Assembly: GCA_003255065.1 (NCBI GenBank)
Contig: QAOA01002143.1
Location: 111,969 to 175,968, forward strand
From: Cercis canadensis
Taxonomy: Eukaryota; Streptophyta; Magnoliopsida; Fabales; Fabaceae
Reading direction: 5' to 3'
DNA: 64,000 bases
Shown here: piece by piece, positions 1-14,319 of the stretch
Layout: each line of letters opens with the position of its first letter
How positions within the stretch are numbered: position 1 is the first letter of the stretch
Notes under the pieces: generated by a model
Database searches by the model: none
What the model was told of the DNA's origin: nothing
Seen by the model: the letters and a program-made list of their open reading frames with translations, nothing else
Position numbers and translations under genes: made by a program

Positions 1-1893
1 GGAAGAAGTTATCTCAGCTACAATTTTTCTGTCTATTTTATCCTCAGCCATGATTCTTGAGTTTCCAATGGAATGCACCCTACACTCGACTCAATCCAAA
101 ACTGTGACACTCAAGTGCAAACCCACTATTGTAGACAACGAGAACCACAACCGGAGATGATTTGTGACACTTCGAACACCAATAGAGACATGCGACAGTT
201 CAGTTCGCACCTTAACAGACGAGTTCCACCACCAAAAACGTGCGACAGCTCAGGTCTCACCTCTGCATAGACTTACGACACACCCCTGGTCGCTTCTCTG
301 TCTGCACAAGCCTAGCGCATACTATCGGGAAGAGAAAACAAAGAAGAAGATGAGGGGAAAGAAATTGATTTAGGTTGTGTATCAGAATGAGAGAAGCTCT
401 GATACTATATAAGTTTAGAAGAGAAAAAGTAGAAATGGAACCCTCTACCACACTTGGGTCGACACAATGCATATATACAAAAGAAAGGAGAGTACAATAA
501 TAAATTAAGAAAATACTATTTTACCCTTACTCATTAACACTACCCATGGTAATGGGGTTGGGAGAGCAAGAGCAACATTTTCGTGAAGGCAAATTAATGG
601 AAATAGTAAAGGTAATGGGATTATTTTTTTAGTACTTTTGGCTATAACTATACATTCAAACACAACCCATAAACCCCAAAAACAACCTCAATACCACTCA
701 ATTACAAACTATTTAGTTGATAATGAGATTATTATATATAAATTGAATGCAATTTTTTTGAGCCTGTGGGGACAACCAACGTGAATCTGCCCCTAGGAAT
801 AAGGGAGGAGAGTTTGAGATGGGGGATTGATGAAAGTCCAAAATATTTTCTCTTCTATTACTCCCTAAATAAAATAAATTTTTCTCTTAAAATATTTTAC
901 GACTACCAAACACACCCTAAGTAGAAAGATCTAAAGTAGCAAATGTCCCTGTGATGCAGGACAGCATGTCATGTGTACAAGTAAGGGTGAGATGCAGAAT
1001 AGCAAACAAGATTTAGGTTCTTATCATAGTAGATATGGGTTACAAAGCAAAGACAAATGTTTTTTAAGGCCTCAAACTTTATATGCTTAAGGTCATTATT
1101 GCACATTCAGAATCAGCCATCAAAAGGAAAACATTCACGAGAAAATGAGATCTCAGATTCATCCAAGAGAAATTTCTCTTTACATTCAATTTCAAGAAAT
1201 CAAAATCTTGCAAAATTCAACCAGCATTTAAGCTAGCTGAGCATGTCATGCAGAAAATCAGAGTATATTTACACAGCATACCAGAGTCAAACAGGGAATC
1301 AATCAACAGTGAAGTCTAGATGAAACTTATATTCAACCCAAGTTAAATGGCTCAAACGAATGCTTGATTGGATTTTGATTCGTCGAATGCCAAGAGGTAT
1401 GAATTGTAAACATCCACAGATGCTGTGTTTGATCCATAACCTGCAAAATAAAATTATCAACCAACCAGCAATTAGTAAAAACTGAATGGATGAAGTTGAT
1501 AATTGGATTTTTATCATTAGGATGAAATAGTATTCCTGTGAACATGGCCCAAGGACCTAAAAGTCCACTTCCCCCCATAGCCAATGCATATGTACCAGTA
1601 CTGCACTCAAGTGCTACTCATAAAGCCTCAAGATGAAAATTTGTAGGTGAAGTAATCACATAATAAAACACCTCATGAGGACTGGCTAAGTCTGATGCCA
1701 AAGATTTTATTCAGGCACTAGATGCTAGCTTATCAATGGTATGCCAACAGGTGCACCATTATCAAGATGGAAAAAAATAAAAGTTTGAAAAGAAAATGCA
1801 TGCAACACACATGCAACCATACACAGAGCAGTGGCATCTACGTTTTGGCATACCAGCTGATATAAGCAATCCCAAGCAAGGCTGCTTTCAGTA
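1..1893. other. Left-flank intergenic DNA, possible retrotransposon remnant
   Basis: I see no convincing gene here apart from possible 3'UTR of the neighbour. Positions 396-407 read GCTCTGATACTA, one mismatch from the reverse complement of the initiator-Met tRNA primer-binding site used by many plant Copia elements. A minus-strand retrotransposon remnant may therefore cover roughly 1-480, but no LTR pair is visible. On the minus strand, 1351-1442 has a good acceptor and an open 29-codon tail; it could be a 3'UTR exon or the last exon of something unseen. Confidence 0.3.
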
Positions 1894-4800
1894 CTAATGT
1901 ACATTGCGGTTAAGTAATCCTTGAAATGATAGATAAAGATCTTTGTTATCTGTCCCAAATATCTCTTCAGCTTTCCTTAAAGTTTCCTAAAAGAGGATAG
2001 AACAATCATTAACTACTTTCAAACAATCTCAGTGCCAGATATCCAATATTCATACTTCAAAAGTTCAATATTTACCTCTCGTGTTTGCTTCTGAGCATTT
2101 AGTTCCTTTATGTTAGCAAGAAACGCACTGAACTGTTCATATGAAAGGCGGCTCCTGAAGAAGGGTTGCATATTTTATATTCCGTCAGCATCTCAGAGAA
2201 TTGCAGGACGTAATCATTTTATAAGAGCAGGGAGAACGGATTTCACCTGGCCTGACGGAAGAACTCCTTCCCATCAATTCTTGGAGTACGCCCTAGACAA
2301 AATTTTCCCACAAATAATCAGAGATGGCAGATAAAACTTAACAGACTAAGCAGCACAAAGGACCAAACAAGGACTAAGCAGCTTAACAGACTTCAAGGAC
2401 CAAACTCAGATAAACCATAGTGAAATAGCAATGAATCTCCCAAACCTGGAATTGATCGTCCCCGAGGTGGAGAGTTTGCTGCTGATGACTGCTGACTTGA
2501 TGGATACCATGAAGAGAGTGATGATCGTCCTTCATATGAGAGTTTTGAGGGAGAGGTAGCACCCGAAGTTTTTCGGGGAGACACAGCTGCAGAATATCCT
2601 CTAGGAGACTCAGCCGTTGAAATCACCTTTGGAGTTCCAGTTGGAGTAAGGCGTGGTGTGATATATGGAGTTATTGAAAATCTTTGCCCACCATATTTTG
2701 AGGCTACATACCAAATAAAAGAAGTATTTATATACATGCCTTCTCAGAAAACTCAGGACCAGTTCACTCTCACTTCCTCCTACCATAGACACTTCCTGCC
2801 CTAATTTTAAATGAACTAATGTTCCACATTTGAAACATGTTTCAAGTTATAATTTCCAGAGAAAAACTTCATACACTTTCTAAATTCCTGTACAACACCC
2901 AATTTCTTTTTTCCTTTGGTTCCCTTTAGGATAATACACCTTAGTTCTTACTTGTAAGTTCTTCAAAATATGCATGGGAGATGAAACAGAATTGCTGAAA
3001 GGCAAATAATTATTTCCTTTCCTACATACATAAGTAATTTCTTGAGGAGGATCATACATATATTTAGAAGTAGAGCTGACTATAAATTGCGCAATAATAA
3101 CAGCTTGACCTACAACTAATAATAAAACTGGGAATGTCATCTACCTTCATCAACTGTGTTGCCCACATCATTAGAGCCATTGTATGAACGATGTGCCACA
3201 TAGCCATTTCCATCATCATCTGTAAGCAATACAAAGAGAAATGCGTATAGACACAGGAGAAAATTTATGCCCTTTAACAACAAGAAAAGTGGTTTTATTC
3301 AATATCAATTCACTGGAAAGGTTATGTGAAATGGATAATATGATAGCCTAGGAAGTACCTTTATCAGGATATGCCTTTGGAACTGATTGATCACAGGTTC
3401 CAATATCAATAGTTTCAGCTTGCTGGGAAGAACAAATAAAAGTGAGAGAGAGAAAACTTCTTTAGGAGAATAATACTGGTCATATTCAGAAGAAAACTCA
3501 AATATATTAATTTATTATAGTGAAGTCTAAGCACAATATCTTACAGAAGGATTGTCATCATTCAGGGACTGCATTAGTTGTCTCTTAAATGTCTCCAACT
3601 ATCAAGAAAACAAAATAAGCTGTCAGGTCTACTTAAAAAGAATCAACATTTGACAATCTAATTGAACAGTAATGATTCGGACATACAGACAACAGTAACA
3701 CAAGGAAAAATAAAAACAAAAGCAATCAAATGAGAAAAACCACTGCTTGTGATGACTTAAGCACATAACAGGCATCACTTTAATATCTATCACATCCAAA
3801 AAATGCTTTAAACCCAACAGGAACATCTATCACAGAGGTAAAGTTTATCCTCACCATTGATCTTCAAGGATTAGTATAATGTTTCAAATACAACCTCTAA
3901 ATCGGTGACTTGACTTAAAGAATTAAAGCTTTCCCAAATTTCCACCTTTATCAACCCTCACTCAATCAATTTGATCAGCTAATATCACATTTTTCTATAG
4001 TCGCTCATCTTCCAATAATGAATCCTTGTCTTTGAATGTCTTGATAGCTGACCATGTCCAAAGAGGATAAGGATGAAGATTCTAGCACTTGCATTTTGCT
4101 AGTTATGCTCTCCATTTCATTTCATAATGTAACGAATTGGATTCTACTTCACCCCAAGTCCACGTGTCAACAAAGGTATTTCTAGGACAATTATAATTTT
4201 ACAAGCCATCACAAGATGGACTGGACAAACGGAGATTTCAGATCATGGCCATGGCCTAGCAAAATACTTCCTTTCACCAAAGGTAATACTTTTAGTTGCA
4301 TTTGTAGTTTTTGTGATTATAGAATTAGTTTGTATAGTTCACAGCTACAACAGACAATGGTTTAGTCATGTGCCCATTTAATTTTGACAGCCAACATATC
4401 TTCAAGGCTCTATTACTATAACTTGGAGGTCAAGGTTTTCATTGCTTATATTGAAAACATAGCCTAGAAGGTGGTTTATCTAGCTTAGAAGAAGGTCCAT
4501 TATGATACCGAAGTAAAATCCAACACTGAATATGGAACAAAAGTACAAGCATCTTGTTCAAGGCAGACACCCAGTAGTAGTAATGCAATCAGAACAAATC
4601 ACTAAAGCAGATAAAACATAAACTATGAGTTGATATTACTTGTCTGTCTTCCATTTATAACTTGTAATATATGTCTGTCTCACTTGAATTAAAACAGATG
4701 GAAAGAAAAGGAAATCAGAAGGCATTCTGGTTCAAAATTATGCAGTAGACAAATTCTACACACCTATGGCAGATAAATAAAAGTAAAATGGGAAGTACGA

Positions 4801-5815
4801 AGAGAACAAAATTCAACCATGGAATCATTTGTTCAATTCTCACCTTTGCCAAGTCTCGACTAAGCTTTTTAGCTGTCATTGCTAATTGATCCCTCTCCTT
4901 TAAAAGCTTTGTCTACAACCAAAAAGAAGAAAAGACACCATCTTAAATCAATTATAAACGACCAATAACTAATAATTCTTCATCTAGTTGAAGAAAACTA
5001 TCAGCATATTCCTCAAACACAAACAGACAAGAGACAACAACACATTGTGACCTGCTCATCCATCACCTTCCTTCAACCATGTTTACTTCATTACGAAATG
5101 TCCCTCAGTTTTCATTTTTTTCCTCCAGTAATTTGACACTACAGTGCTAGAGTAGAAAATCTCTTCTCTTTTTGCTATACTAACAACTAAATATAAACTA
5201 GTGATGATCAACAGTTCAGTTATGCATCTGCTCCAATTCCCCCGTTCACTCTCAACCAACATAATTAAGAAAATATTCAGACAAATAAACTCTTTGGACA
5301 GAATACAGCATCCCAATACAGTCATCTGCTCAACAGGGCATAACAATTGAACCATAAAACCTTTATATATAATTAACCTATCTACTTTAAACAACATATA
5401 ACAATAACAACAGCTCAACATGATAACAAAAAATGATTACAAATTTAAATACAAAAAAAAAAAAAAAAANNNNAAAAAAAAAAAAAAAAAAAAAACAATT
5501 TTTGAGAAAAATCCCACTCACATTTTCATCCAGAGCGTTGTTCAACCTGGACTCAGCTTCCTGGCACGCATGATTAAGACCCGAAACCTTCTCCTCAAGC
5601 TCGTATATAATCCGGTCTTTTTCGTAAAGCTTCTGCTTCATCCGACCCATTTCTGATTCGAGGTTGGAAACCCGCGAAGCTATGGCCATGGAAGTAATCT
5701 TCCGAGCCAGATCGAGCTGTTCATATGGGTCGGTCGGAATCACGGAGAGTATTTCGTCCGGTAGGTGAAAATCTGGACCGGACCCATTGCTGGTAATCCC
5801 ACTGCTCTGCGACAT
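1894..5815 (-). CDS. Plant coiled-coil protein of unknown function, nine exons
   Basis: Nine phase-compatible exons on the minus strand join to 343 residues: 5522-5815, 4844-4912, 3545-3598, 3359-3422, 3145-3219, 2446-2703, 2247-2292, 2076-2154 and 1894-1986, all with GT-AG borders. I start at the ATG at 5815 (MSQSSGITSNG); the frame stays open 10 codons further up, but only to a GTG. The N-terminal part carries the motif LSVIPTDPYEQLDLARK, then a charged coiled coil at about residues 45-120. The middle (about 185-270) is Ser/Pro-rich with repeated SPR and SPSK motifs that look like phosphorylation sites. The C-terminus (about 275-343) is a conserved-looking block with DGKEFFRQARSRLSYEQF. It recalls the uncharacterised Arabidopsis pair At1g16520/At1g56080 from memory. 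No enzymatic motif is seen. Intron 1 contains a poly-A tract with n's. Confidence 0.8.
5451..5495. repeat. Poly-A tract with four n's in intron 1
   Basis: An A-homopolymer interrupted by n at 5470-5473 lies just inside the first intron of the coiled-coil gene. It is low-complexity sequence with an unresolved length. The open reading frames crossing it on both strands are artefacts. Confidence 0.85.
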
Positions 5816-5987
5816 ACCCGATAATTCCTCTGTTTCCTCCTCCACCCAGAGAGAAAAATCTCAGCTTTCTGTGAGAATTGGGTACAGGAAGGTGGGAATT
5901 TAGGGTTTCCGATGAATACAAAGAGGAAGGAGGAGGGGGTTGTTGCGAAGTTGGAGTTGAAGAAGAGGAAGAATGGTCTTTGGACAA

Positions 5988-7702
5988 AGAATAAGAGAAT
6001 TTAGGATTATTGGTAAGAAATTAATTAAATTAAATTCGAACAAATGCCTTACTCTCTCTGGCCTTTGCGGGAATTTTTTTTTTCTTTTTTTATGAGAAGT
6101 TTGAAAATTGCGGGGTTTTTTTGGTTGTAAACATGTTTTGCGGAGTCCTTGTCTGAGTTTGAAATTTGTGATGTTTCCCTCCAAATGGCTATACATTATT
6201 TGTACCTTTTTGCTTTTTGTCCTTTTCTTTACTAGATTCTTTTTTTTTTTATATATAATTTAAGAAATTAAAGAGAGGGGAAATATTAATTATTCACAAA
6301 TTCAGAATCTTCAAAAAAAATGTTTGGTGGCTTGTTGGTTTAATCTTCTTTACTCGTTATTATTAATGATGTTCATATTCTATAAATCCAAAAAAATATT
6401 TTGGTATTGCATACACTATTTAATAACTTCATATTATAATTTGTTTACGTTTAAAATGTGAAAATTTGTGCGATCAAAAGTCACACAAGTGTTATTTTTA
6501 CTTAAAAATAAATTTAAAAAAAATTATTTTATTTTGGGTTGAACATTGTTTTCTAACCATGGTTGTTAAATGAGGCCAAATTGTGATTATATGAAAAATG
6601 ATAGATTTTGAAGAACAACTCTAAGGTTCTTTCATTATTAAAGAAAGGATTAATAATTTTAAAAGAATGTCATCATGCGATTATAGAAAGGTCATTATTT
6701 GATCATAGTTACACATGAAAGATGTACCATGATTCATGCATGACTAATCAAGATCTTTCCGATTGTAATTGTAATAATTTTGGTGATGAAGTGTAAACAT
6801 TTACGTGAGTTACTCATTGAAGATTGTAAGTTTTAATTTCTTTCATTGTAAATTCCTTTTTTCTCTTTTTTTTTTTTTTTTTTNTTAAATTCTTTTTTTT
6901 TTTTTTTTTTTTTTTTTTGTCTTTCCTTAATTTGTGCATGTATATGTTTGCGCATGATCATACTAGTGCAATGAGCAGATACGTTTTCAAAAAGTATCTA
7001 ATTGCAGAGTCATGTAAAAAAATTTAGACATACACGCCTAAATTAGAAACGAACTTTCTTTGTTTACCGTGAAGTACATATCATCCAGAAACTAATTGCA
7101 GAGTCATGTAAACAGAGAACAGTCTCACCACCTAGAGGAAACTCCAGCCCAAAGCAAACACAGAATGAGAAAGGGGCAGGATGCTAGTAAACCAGCAAGT
7201 CATTGGTTTTCTGCATGATCATCATTCATTCATTATATTTGAAAAGGAAAGGCTACATCGCTGACAAATTCCCCCTCTTCACAATTTAAAATTTCTTGTT
7301 TATCATCATCATCATCATAGTCACTATTATTTCACAGGGATAATCATTAAAACATTGATAAGGTTTCCGGAAAATGGACCATCCGTTACAAGTCCATCTT
7401 CAATCTATATATACTTCACTTTCTATTATACAAATTTTCCCATATACTCATAAATTGAGGAGTAGAGAATTTAATATAAGGGAAGTTTTGGTCCAACCAA
7501 CCAAGTTGAAGAGTTCCAGAATGCAGAGTTATCTTCAATATAGTAAAAGCCTTTGACCATGGGACTTAACAGCAACTCAGGTGTGGCTGTGTCAGGACAG
7601 AACAGAGGATGTTCCATGATCATTGCAAAGAACCATGTATGCCAGACTAGAGATCAGAACAATTACAGCTGAGAATGCCATAGCCAGGAGCAGCAAACAG
7701 TC
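5988..7702. other. AT-rich intergenic DNA between two minus-strand genes
   Basis: This stretch holds the promoter side of the coiled-coil gene (right of 5845) and the 3' flank of the cyclin T gene (left of 7703). It has long A/T runs, including a poly-T tract around 6865-6918 broken by a single n at 6884. No coding exon is recognised. Sequence from about 7370 to 7702 probably belongs to the cyclin T 3'UTR. Confidence 0.5.
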
Positions 7703-10700
7703 TTAAACATGGTTTTCTTGTGCATGTCTTTTGCTGTCCCTCTCAGAATGACCAAGTCGGCTGACTTTGCCTCGATCTTCCATATAGTCATAACGATTAT
7801 GGTGGTGAGGTCCAGGAGCATAATTATGCCGTTGTTTCCCCTCCACTACTCTATCAGGTGAGCTCCCCGCTTTTCTCTTGCGGTTGCTTGACTTGGGTGA
7901 CTGAAGTCCAGGACCAACATCATCAAGTGCTGATACCTCCCCTTCTTCCACAGTACTTAGATCTGGTTCATATGAGGGCAGACCCTTTGTTCCTTGATGA
8001 TGCTCATCTCCTGCATGATCTTGATGTCTTCCATGCTGCATGTTCTCATGATCTGATCTATCAGAGGGCTTAGACCAGCTTTGCCTCCTATCCTGCTTGT
8101 TCTTCTCACTCTGAGGAGGCAGTTCGATTCCATCTTCCAGTTCCCTCTCGATGAGATCATCATCATCCATAAACTCTGGTTTTCTAGTTACATGACCAGA
8201 TGCTTTCCTTCGTTTCTCTAGTGCAGCCTTCACCTTGTCTCTATCAATTCTTTTCATAGCTTCCGGAGGAGGCCTCCCAAATGTACCATCTCTGTTATCT
8301 AGGTTTCTGCTAGTATGCTTGTCTTTCAATTCAGCAGTTTCCTTCATTTCACTTCTCCCAACATTGTCTTCTTCCTCCTCATCATAAGCTGGTCGAGATC
8401 TCACCACGTCTTGAGCTTCCTGTAAGCTTTCCTTATATGGTAGAGGTTCCCACTCAGTAAGTTGATTGCTTTTGGCGTCATCTTCTGCCCTGTGTTTCAG
8501 CTCTGTGCTACCATAATCATTACTTCTACCATGGTTTGAGACTGGACGCCCAACATGATTAGTAGCAGATGACTCAAACACTGTCTTAGAAGCTGGCTTT
8601 GAAGTTTCATGTCTTGAACTTGTGCCTCCAGTCAGGGAATTACTGTTTGTGGTTGCAGTTTCATCATTGCTAGTTGGAGCTTTTACAGTGGCCCGATTGG
8701 CAGCCCCACCTCCTGAAGTTCCTTCAACGTCACTGGACTGTGGCACTCGGTTTTGTTCATACAGCTCCAACATTTGATTACTAACTTCTGCAGAAAGTAA
8801 GTGTACACGATTGGTCTTTCATGGTAATAATAATACAGTATAAATGATCACATTATATTGATTGTTAGATTGATTGTATCTATTTGATCTCGCTTTGTTT
8901 GTTTTATATCCCAACCACAATCCTCATTAATTAGTCACTAAAATTCTTCCTCAAACACCACCACTCAGAAAAGGAAAGAGATAAGCCACAAGAATTAGAC
9001 AAGGCGAGGAAAGAAAGAGAAACAAGGACGAAAGAGGAACACCAACTTTGTTTTTCATTTCTTTATACCACTAGTACTGAAAAAAAAGGAGGACACCAAC
9101 CCTCCAATTGGCGTGGGGTGACATCAAACTCTTGCCACCAGACCTTCTCCCCATCTGATGGGAGTTTCACCTTGAGGAACTTGGCAGCAAGGAAAATGGC
9201 TCCAGCTGCAATATGATGGGGCTTAAATTGCAGGCAAAGAGATGTCCGAAGTCTGCATACCACATCCCAATTTCAGGAAAAGAAAACGAAAGGCCATGGG
9301 GCAAAATAAAAATGGTATACTCTTCCTACCCATCATTAACAAAATTCCATGCAACTTGAGCAAGGGCATTTTGAGCAACTTTGAATTTCTTTATTGCCTC
9401 CACAAGAGGTTTATAAGGATGGTGCACATTAAGATCAAAACCAAGAGTTGCAAGAACAACCCTCTCTCCAAGTAAGATTAATTCTTTCTGCTGTTCATAC
9501 ACCTCCTGTGCCATAGTTGCAAGTAAAAGTAATTACATGAGAAAATTATCACGTTACAAAAGCGAGATGCATCGCAGGAACAAAGAAAATTTAAGAGAAA
9601 TCTGAAAGAAAACGCAGAAACAAAGATAAAATTGATTCCAGAAAGCAAATTTCAGATATAACTTGCATATCAAAATTGTTGCATGCATTAGCCCATTCTC
9701 TACTTGCAGCAGGGACTAAGCTGTTCAATGACAAGAACATAATTTTGACCACTCAAATGGAAGTTGAAGTGGAAGATAAGAACACAAAATTATCATTGAA
9801 TGCAACGAATTCAATCAAACTAACATGAAACAGTTAATTCAACAACAGCTAGTTCAATGATGAAGCAGAAAAACTGCTTGACACATACCACAAGGGAGTG
9901 AGGGGTATAAGATATACCTTCTGTTTAATTCTCTGAACTGCTGCAGGATCCTTCTTATGTATAATTTCGTATGAAACAAGAATGACATCTTTTAAAGGGC
10001 GAGGAGTTTCTTCAACCTTCCCAGCAAGAAACATGCACACTGTTGCAATGGTCTGCAAGACATGTTAACTTCTAATTATCATCATTTATCTAATGTAAAA
10101 TTCCATCACATGTATCATACTTAATATATTAAACAATAGTTGTGAAAACAAAAGATATATCCTATATCAACCAGGTACATGTGCATGTTTCCTCATACAA
10201 AAGCAACAGTTATCCTACATGTTTTGGATTAGCAATGTGAATCTCTAATCAATATTGACTCCACATAAATTCTCCAATCCTCATTCAACCTTATATAGAA
10301 ATATGTGCTCCAAAACTCTGTCCCTGTAGTCTGTGTGCCTACTTCAATCACTAGCTCCCGTAGGATAAATTCTGCCTGCTTGAATATTCTATGTCTACCA
10401 TACCATGTCATTTGTATTACTTACTTAGCTCTTCCATAAGTAAAGATATTACAATAAAGTGCCAAGGGAGCAGGTAGCACTACCCATGTATAGTATGAGT
10501 ATATGATTTATGAAGAATTACGGGTCAAAAAGAGTATATAATCAACCGATACATATGAAAATGCAATAAAGGACAGAGAAATAGGACCCTTTCAGTACAA
10601 AGAGAAATGAAATATGTGTTTATTGGAAAACTCTAGATAAAATTGGAAATGGAGAAGGAGAAGACTGCAAAAGTATATAGATAGTTTCTGCAAGTTGGGT

Positions 10701-11432
10701 ATATCATTTATATCTATGCAGATTTTTCTCCTTTCTATCCAACATGGGATGCATTGGAAAATTTATAGAACTACAAAATTCACCTAAATAGATGAACCCC
10801 CAGAATATTTCATTTTTCAGTCACACCGTGGAGATTAGCTAGAGTCATTGAAACAGGTGGATCTAAATACCCCACAATGAAGGATGCATATATGACACTA
10901 CTGCTTATTGAACTATACAAAAAGCATACATTCATCAGAACAGTTACCCAACAATTTTCATGTTATAAAAACATAATACAGAAGATGAGGAAAGAAAAAA
11001 AAAGAATACAGACTCACCCTCCTATCATTCTTTGCATGGGATTGACGAAGGAAGAATCGATGACAAAAAATTATTGCTGTGGCAATGGTTACCTGGGGTC
11101 TGCATCACAATAAAATCAGGATCAAGATTATGATGAATTATGTTAGACATTTTTACTATTATTTATTCGTCTGATAAACATAATATTTTTTTCCCAAAAT
11201 GTCAGAAACATAAATATAAATAAACAAGCTTGTATGCTCCCAATGTGCTCCTGTAGAGAGAAAAAGGGGGAAGGGGGGGTGACTGCACAACCTTACCTTC
11301 CACCTAGACTAAATAAAGAGTTCCAGCAGACCAGACACACAATCTATATTAATTAACCAATGAGAAACAAAAATTAACTTAAACAGACAAAACAAAGGGC
11401 GCATAGCAGTTGAGATAAAGCTTTAATACCAA

Positions 11433-11463
<31 letters not shown>

Positions 11464-11736
11464 AAAAAAAAAAAAAAAATAGTGTGTTTTAAAAGACAGA
11501 GAAACTCACACTTTAAGTCTCATGCCTAAATCTTGCAGAAAGGTACAATATGATTTGCGTAGGTAAGTCTCTTTCTTCAAATCTATGCCATCTCCTTTGG
11601 ATGGTGAGTTTTCTTCAATTTCCTTCCTTGAAAAGTACCAACGAGAACCATCCTCAGGCTTCTCTTGAGAGTATCTTTGAGAACCACCTTGATATGTTCC
11701 ATGATGAGAAACATCACCGGGCAACAGTCCAGCCAT
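7703..11736 (-). CDS. CYCT1: Cyclin T (CYCT1 type), P-TEFb regulatory subunit
   Basis: Six coding exons join in phase to 618 residues: 11510-11736, 11018-11099, 9918-10052, 9330-9505, 9101-9252 and 7703-8787. The start is the ATG at 11736 (MAGLLPGD). The first cyclin fold (about residues 30-160) has [46 protein letters not shown] and [15 protein letters not shown]. The second (about 165-265) has [14 protein letters not shown] and [15 protein letters not shown]. These are hallmarks of T-type cyclins, which activate CDK9-like kinases that phosphorylate RNA polymerase II in the nucleus. The last exon encodes a long, charged, low-complexity tail of about 355 residues, with [15 protein letters not shown] near residue 445, as in plant CYCT1;4/1;5. 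Its length is slightly above the Arabidopsis members as I recall them. No lesion is visible. Confidence 0.93.
11433..11480. repeat. Poly-C/poly-A run in cyclin T intron
   Basis: A run of about 20 C is followed directly by about 26 A, 30 bases beyond the donor of the first cyclin T coding exon. It is simple sequence whose true length is probably unreliable. Confidence 0.85.
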
Positions 11737-14216
11737 TATCTTAACAGCTGACCAAATTTAGTTCAATTGAAATATATTTATATATAATGTCACAACGCGG
11801 ATGATCAGGTGACCAAAATCTACTTGTTCCCTGTCCATTAATTACAATAATGAGAAATAAAGAATTAATGTGCAACACAATTATATATTACCCCTAACTA
11901 TGTCAGCAAAACAGAGTGCTGGCAAAGGATCCCCTGAACTTTTTCCCTTTTTTTTTTCATTAGCCGACTATCTTATATAAATAAGTCACCTCAAGAATTT
12001 TCGTAACATCAAGAGTTTGAGGTCATCTAAAGCATGCCAACTCCACATTTGGTCAATTCTTGGACAGCCAAATTTGGTTCCTATAAGAAAGTGGCCATGT
12101 GAATTCTCCAATTATAACCACCATGATTAACGCCCATCAAATCTCCACATCCAATAATTTCAATATTAAGATATTTACAAGTATGAATTATGTAAAGAAA
12201 TTTCACAGCAGTGTCAGCAATTCAATATCACTGAGCTTTCCACATCTAAGGTCCAGAAAAGAGTATCTCCATATGCCACTAGTCAACTTATCTACCATAT
12301 AATTGAACTTTTTAATTCACATAAACCGCTCATATCCAACACACTAACTATTAGCTTCCCTATCTGTACTAAACTGTCATAAAATTTGATAGCTTGAAGG
12401 ACAGCATAAGAAGGTTCATATAAGAATTAGGAAAATGAAATAATACCAACTTGATTCTCCCATAAGCATTCATCACAAGCAACTTGGGTTCTACATAGTT
12501 ACTCTTTCTTATCATCTAACCTCAAGACATCATGTCATAACATTAACATACAATAGAAAATACTAAAACAAATGCTTCTAAATTTTGGAAGATAAAGAAA
12601 GTCTAAGCATGGCACAAGGAAAAGAATAGTGAACAAGAGGACACCATTCAATGAAAAATAGTGCACATAAGATGTTCATTTAAGAAAATTCCCCTGTAAG
12701 GTCATGCTTGCTACTCCACAAAAGAGAGCCACTAAAATACGTCATCAAGTCTGTAAAACTTAGGAAAATAATTCAATAAGAAAATGCAGTAAATTTTTTC
12801 CCAGCCAGCTTGAGCACCTTAAAAATTTTACAGCTCTTCACTTCCACCTACTCAAGCCTCTTCATTTTATAACTTTTCAACATAACACTTCTACAAAATT
12901 TGGATGAATAAGGAGAATCATCAGAACCATTTCTTAATTGCATCCATCGGGAAACTATGTATCAGTCCAATGAACCATGGAAAATTAGTAAACAGTTTTC
13001 AAGGAGTATGAAATGGCTTCATTTTTTACTGAATAATACATAGTTCCTTATGGATATTGGGAGCTTTTCTAATTGGGGAAAACAAGCCTCTGAACCAGAA
13101 AATCTCCCTAAGAGAGAGAGAAATCATACAAATGATATTTTTAATAATGATTACAAGGAACTCAAAAATACCCAACGTTATTGCATACCATATCATTTTA
13201 TATGGAAATCATGTCAATATGGCATTAAATGTTTAGGAAAGTTGACAATATTATGACAATTTTTCATTGATTATATTAGCTAACAATAACATAAGAACTT
13301 AGTCGACAACCATATTACAATTAAATGGGAAAAAAGTTGAACTTAATAACTTTGCTACATTTTCTTTTCTTTTCTCACCTTTATAACATAAGAAACTGAA
13401 AAATAAGAAAAATAAAATGAAATGATTTAACAATCACAGACTCTTTCTCTGTTTTTCTTAGTTGGAGATGGGAGCTGAGCTAGAACCTAGTCTCTTCATG
13501 ATTGCATCTCATCTAACAAGTAAGCTTCTTCAAAATCACTATTCCATCCTTACACACATCACATTCCTTTCCAAGGAAATTTCTTTGTGCACATTAGACA
13601 TGAAAATTACATATAATTCCTATGCTACAACATGTTAATCCAAAAATCAGCTTATCTACCTTAGCCAATTAATTATCACACGAATAAATGAAGACACTTT
13701 ACAATCACAACCAAACAACAGAACATGCGAACAGTCAAAAACAAGTCTTTCATGAAAACCCATTTGTTCATACGGAAATTAAACACCAATTTAACTTGAC
13801 GAGAAATTTCAAATGCGAAAAAAAATGATTTTGGCTACTGGGAATTGAAAATACCAATGCCATCTAGCTACTCTCTCAACCTAATTCCATTATACTACGG
13901 TTTCAGCTCATGGGCACACCCAAAATCCCCAAAATTATTTTCAAAGAAATACAGTCCTACTACCGAAGCAAAAGCTCAGTTTAAGCGCAGAAAGAACGAT
14001 GACATGAATCAAGAAGCATTACCTTTCAGTGACCGAGGAGAATTGAACAAGTACGATACAATTTCAATCTGCAAGTACTAAACTGAAACCCAAAATCAGG
14101 AAGCTCTCAGCGTGCGCGTGCAGACTGTGTATGTGGTTGCCAGGAAGGAAGAGGAAAGGAGAAAGGCAAGGAGAGGTGAAGTTACTATGAACGAGTGAAT
14201 ATATAAACGAACAAGC
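11737..14216 (-). other. Cyclin T 5'UTR with a ~2.3-kb intron
   Basis: On the minus strand a donor CTGAAAG|GTAATG sits at 14022/14023, and an acceptor GGTCAG lies about 13 bases before the cyclin T ATG. This gives one non-coding first exon of about 150 bases and an intron of about 2.3 kb. No other gene is recognised inside. Long leader introns are common in plant housekeeping genes and can raise expression; that role is inferred here. Confidence 0.6.
14198..14209 (-). promoter_or_regulatory. TATA-like box for the cyclin T gene
   Basis: The minus strand reads GTTTATATATTC, about 175 bases before the proposed leader-exon donor. A GA-rich tract at 14261-14276 lies further upstream. The position fits a TATA box; no transcript evidence is available. 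Confidence 0.4.
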
Positions 14217-14319
14217 AGAAAGTTCAATGCGAATTTCAGTTTAGGGTTTACAGTGGGGAGAGAGAGAGAGAGACAAGGCGAAAGAGGACGGAAAGAAAGG
14301 ACTACGCCGTATTAGGGGC

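Noticed and set aside
5387..5845. 152-codon minus-strand frame extending past the first coding exon
   Set aside because: The part beyond 5522 is intron and poly-A after a consensus GTGAGT donor, and the first ten codons precede the first ATG.
10229..10411. 60-codon frame in a cyclin T intron
   Set aside because: Lies between well-supported coding exons and has no conserved features.
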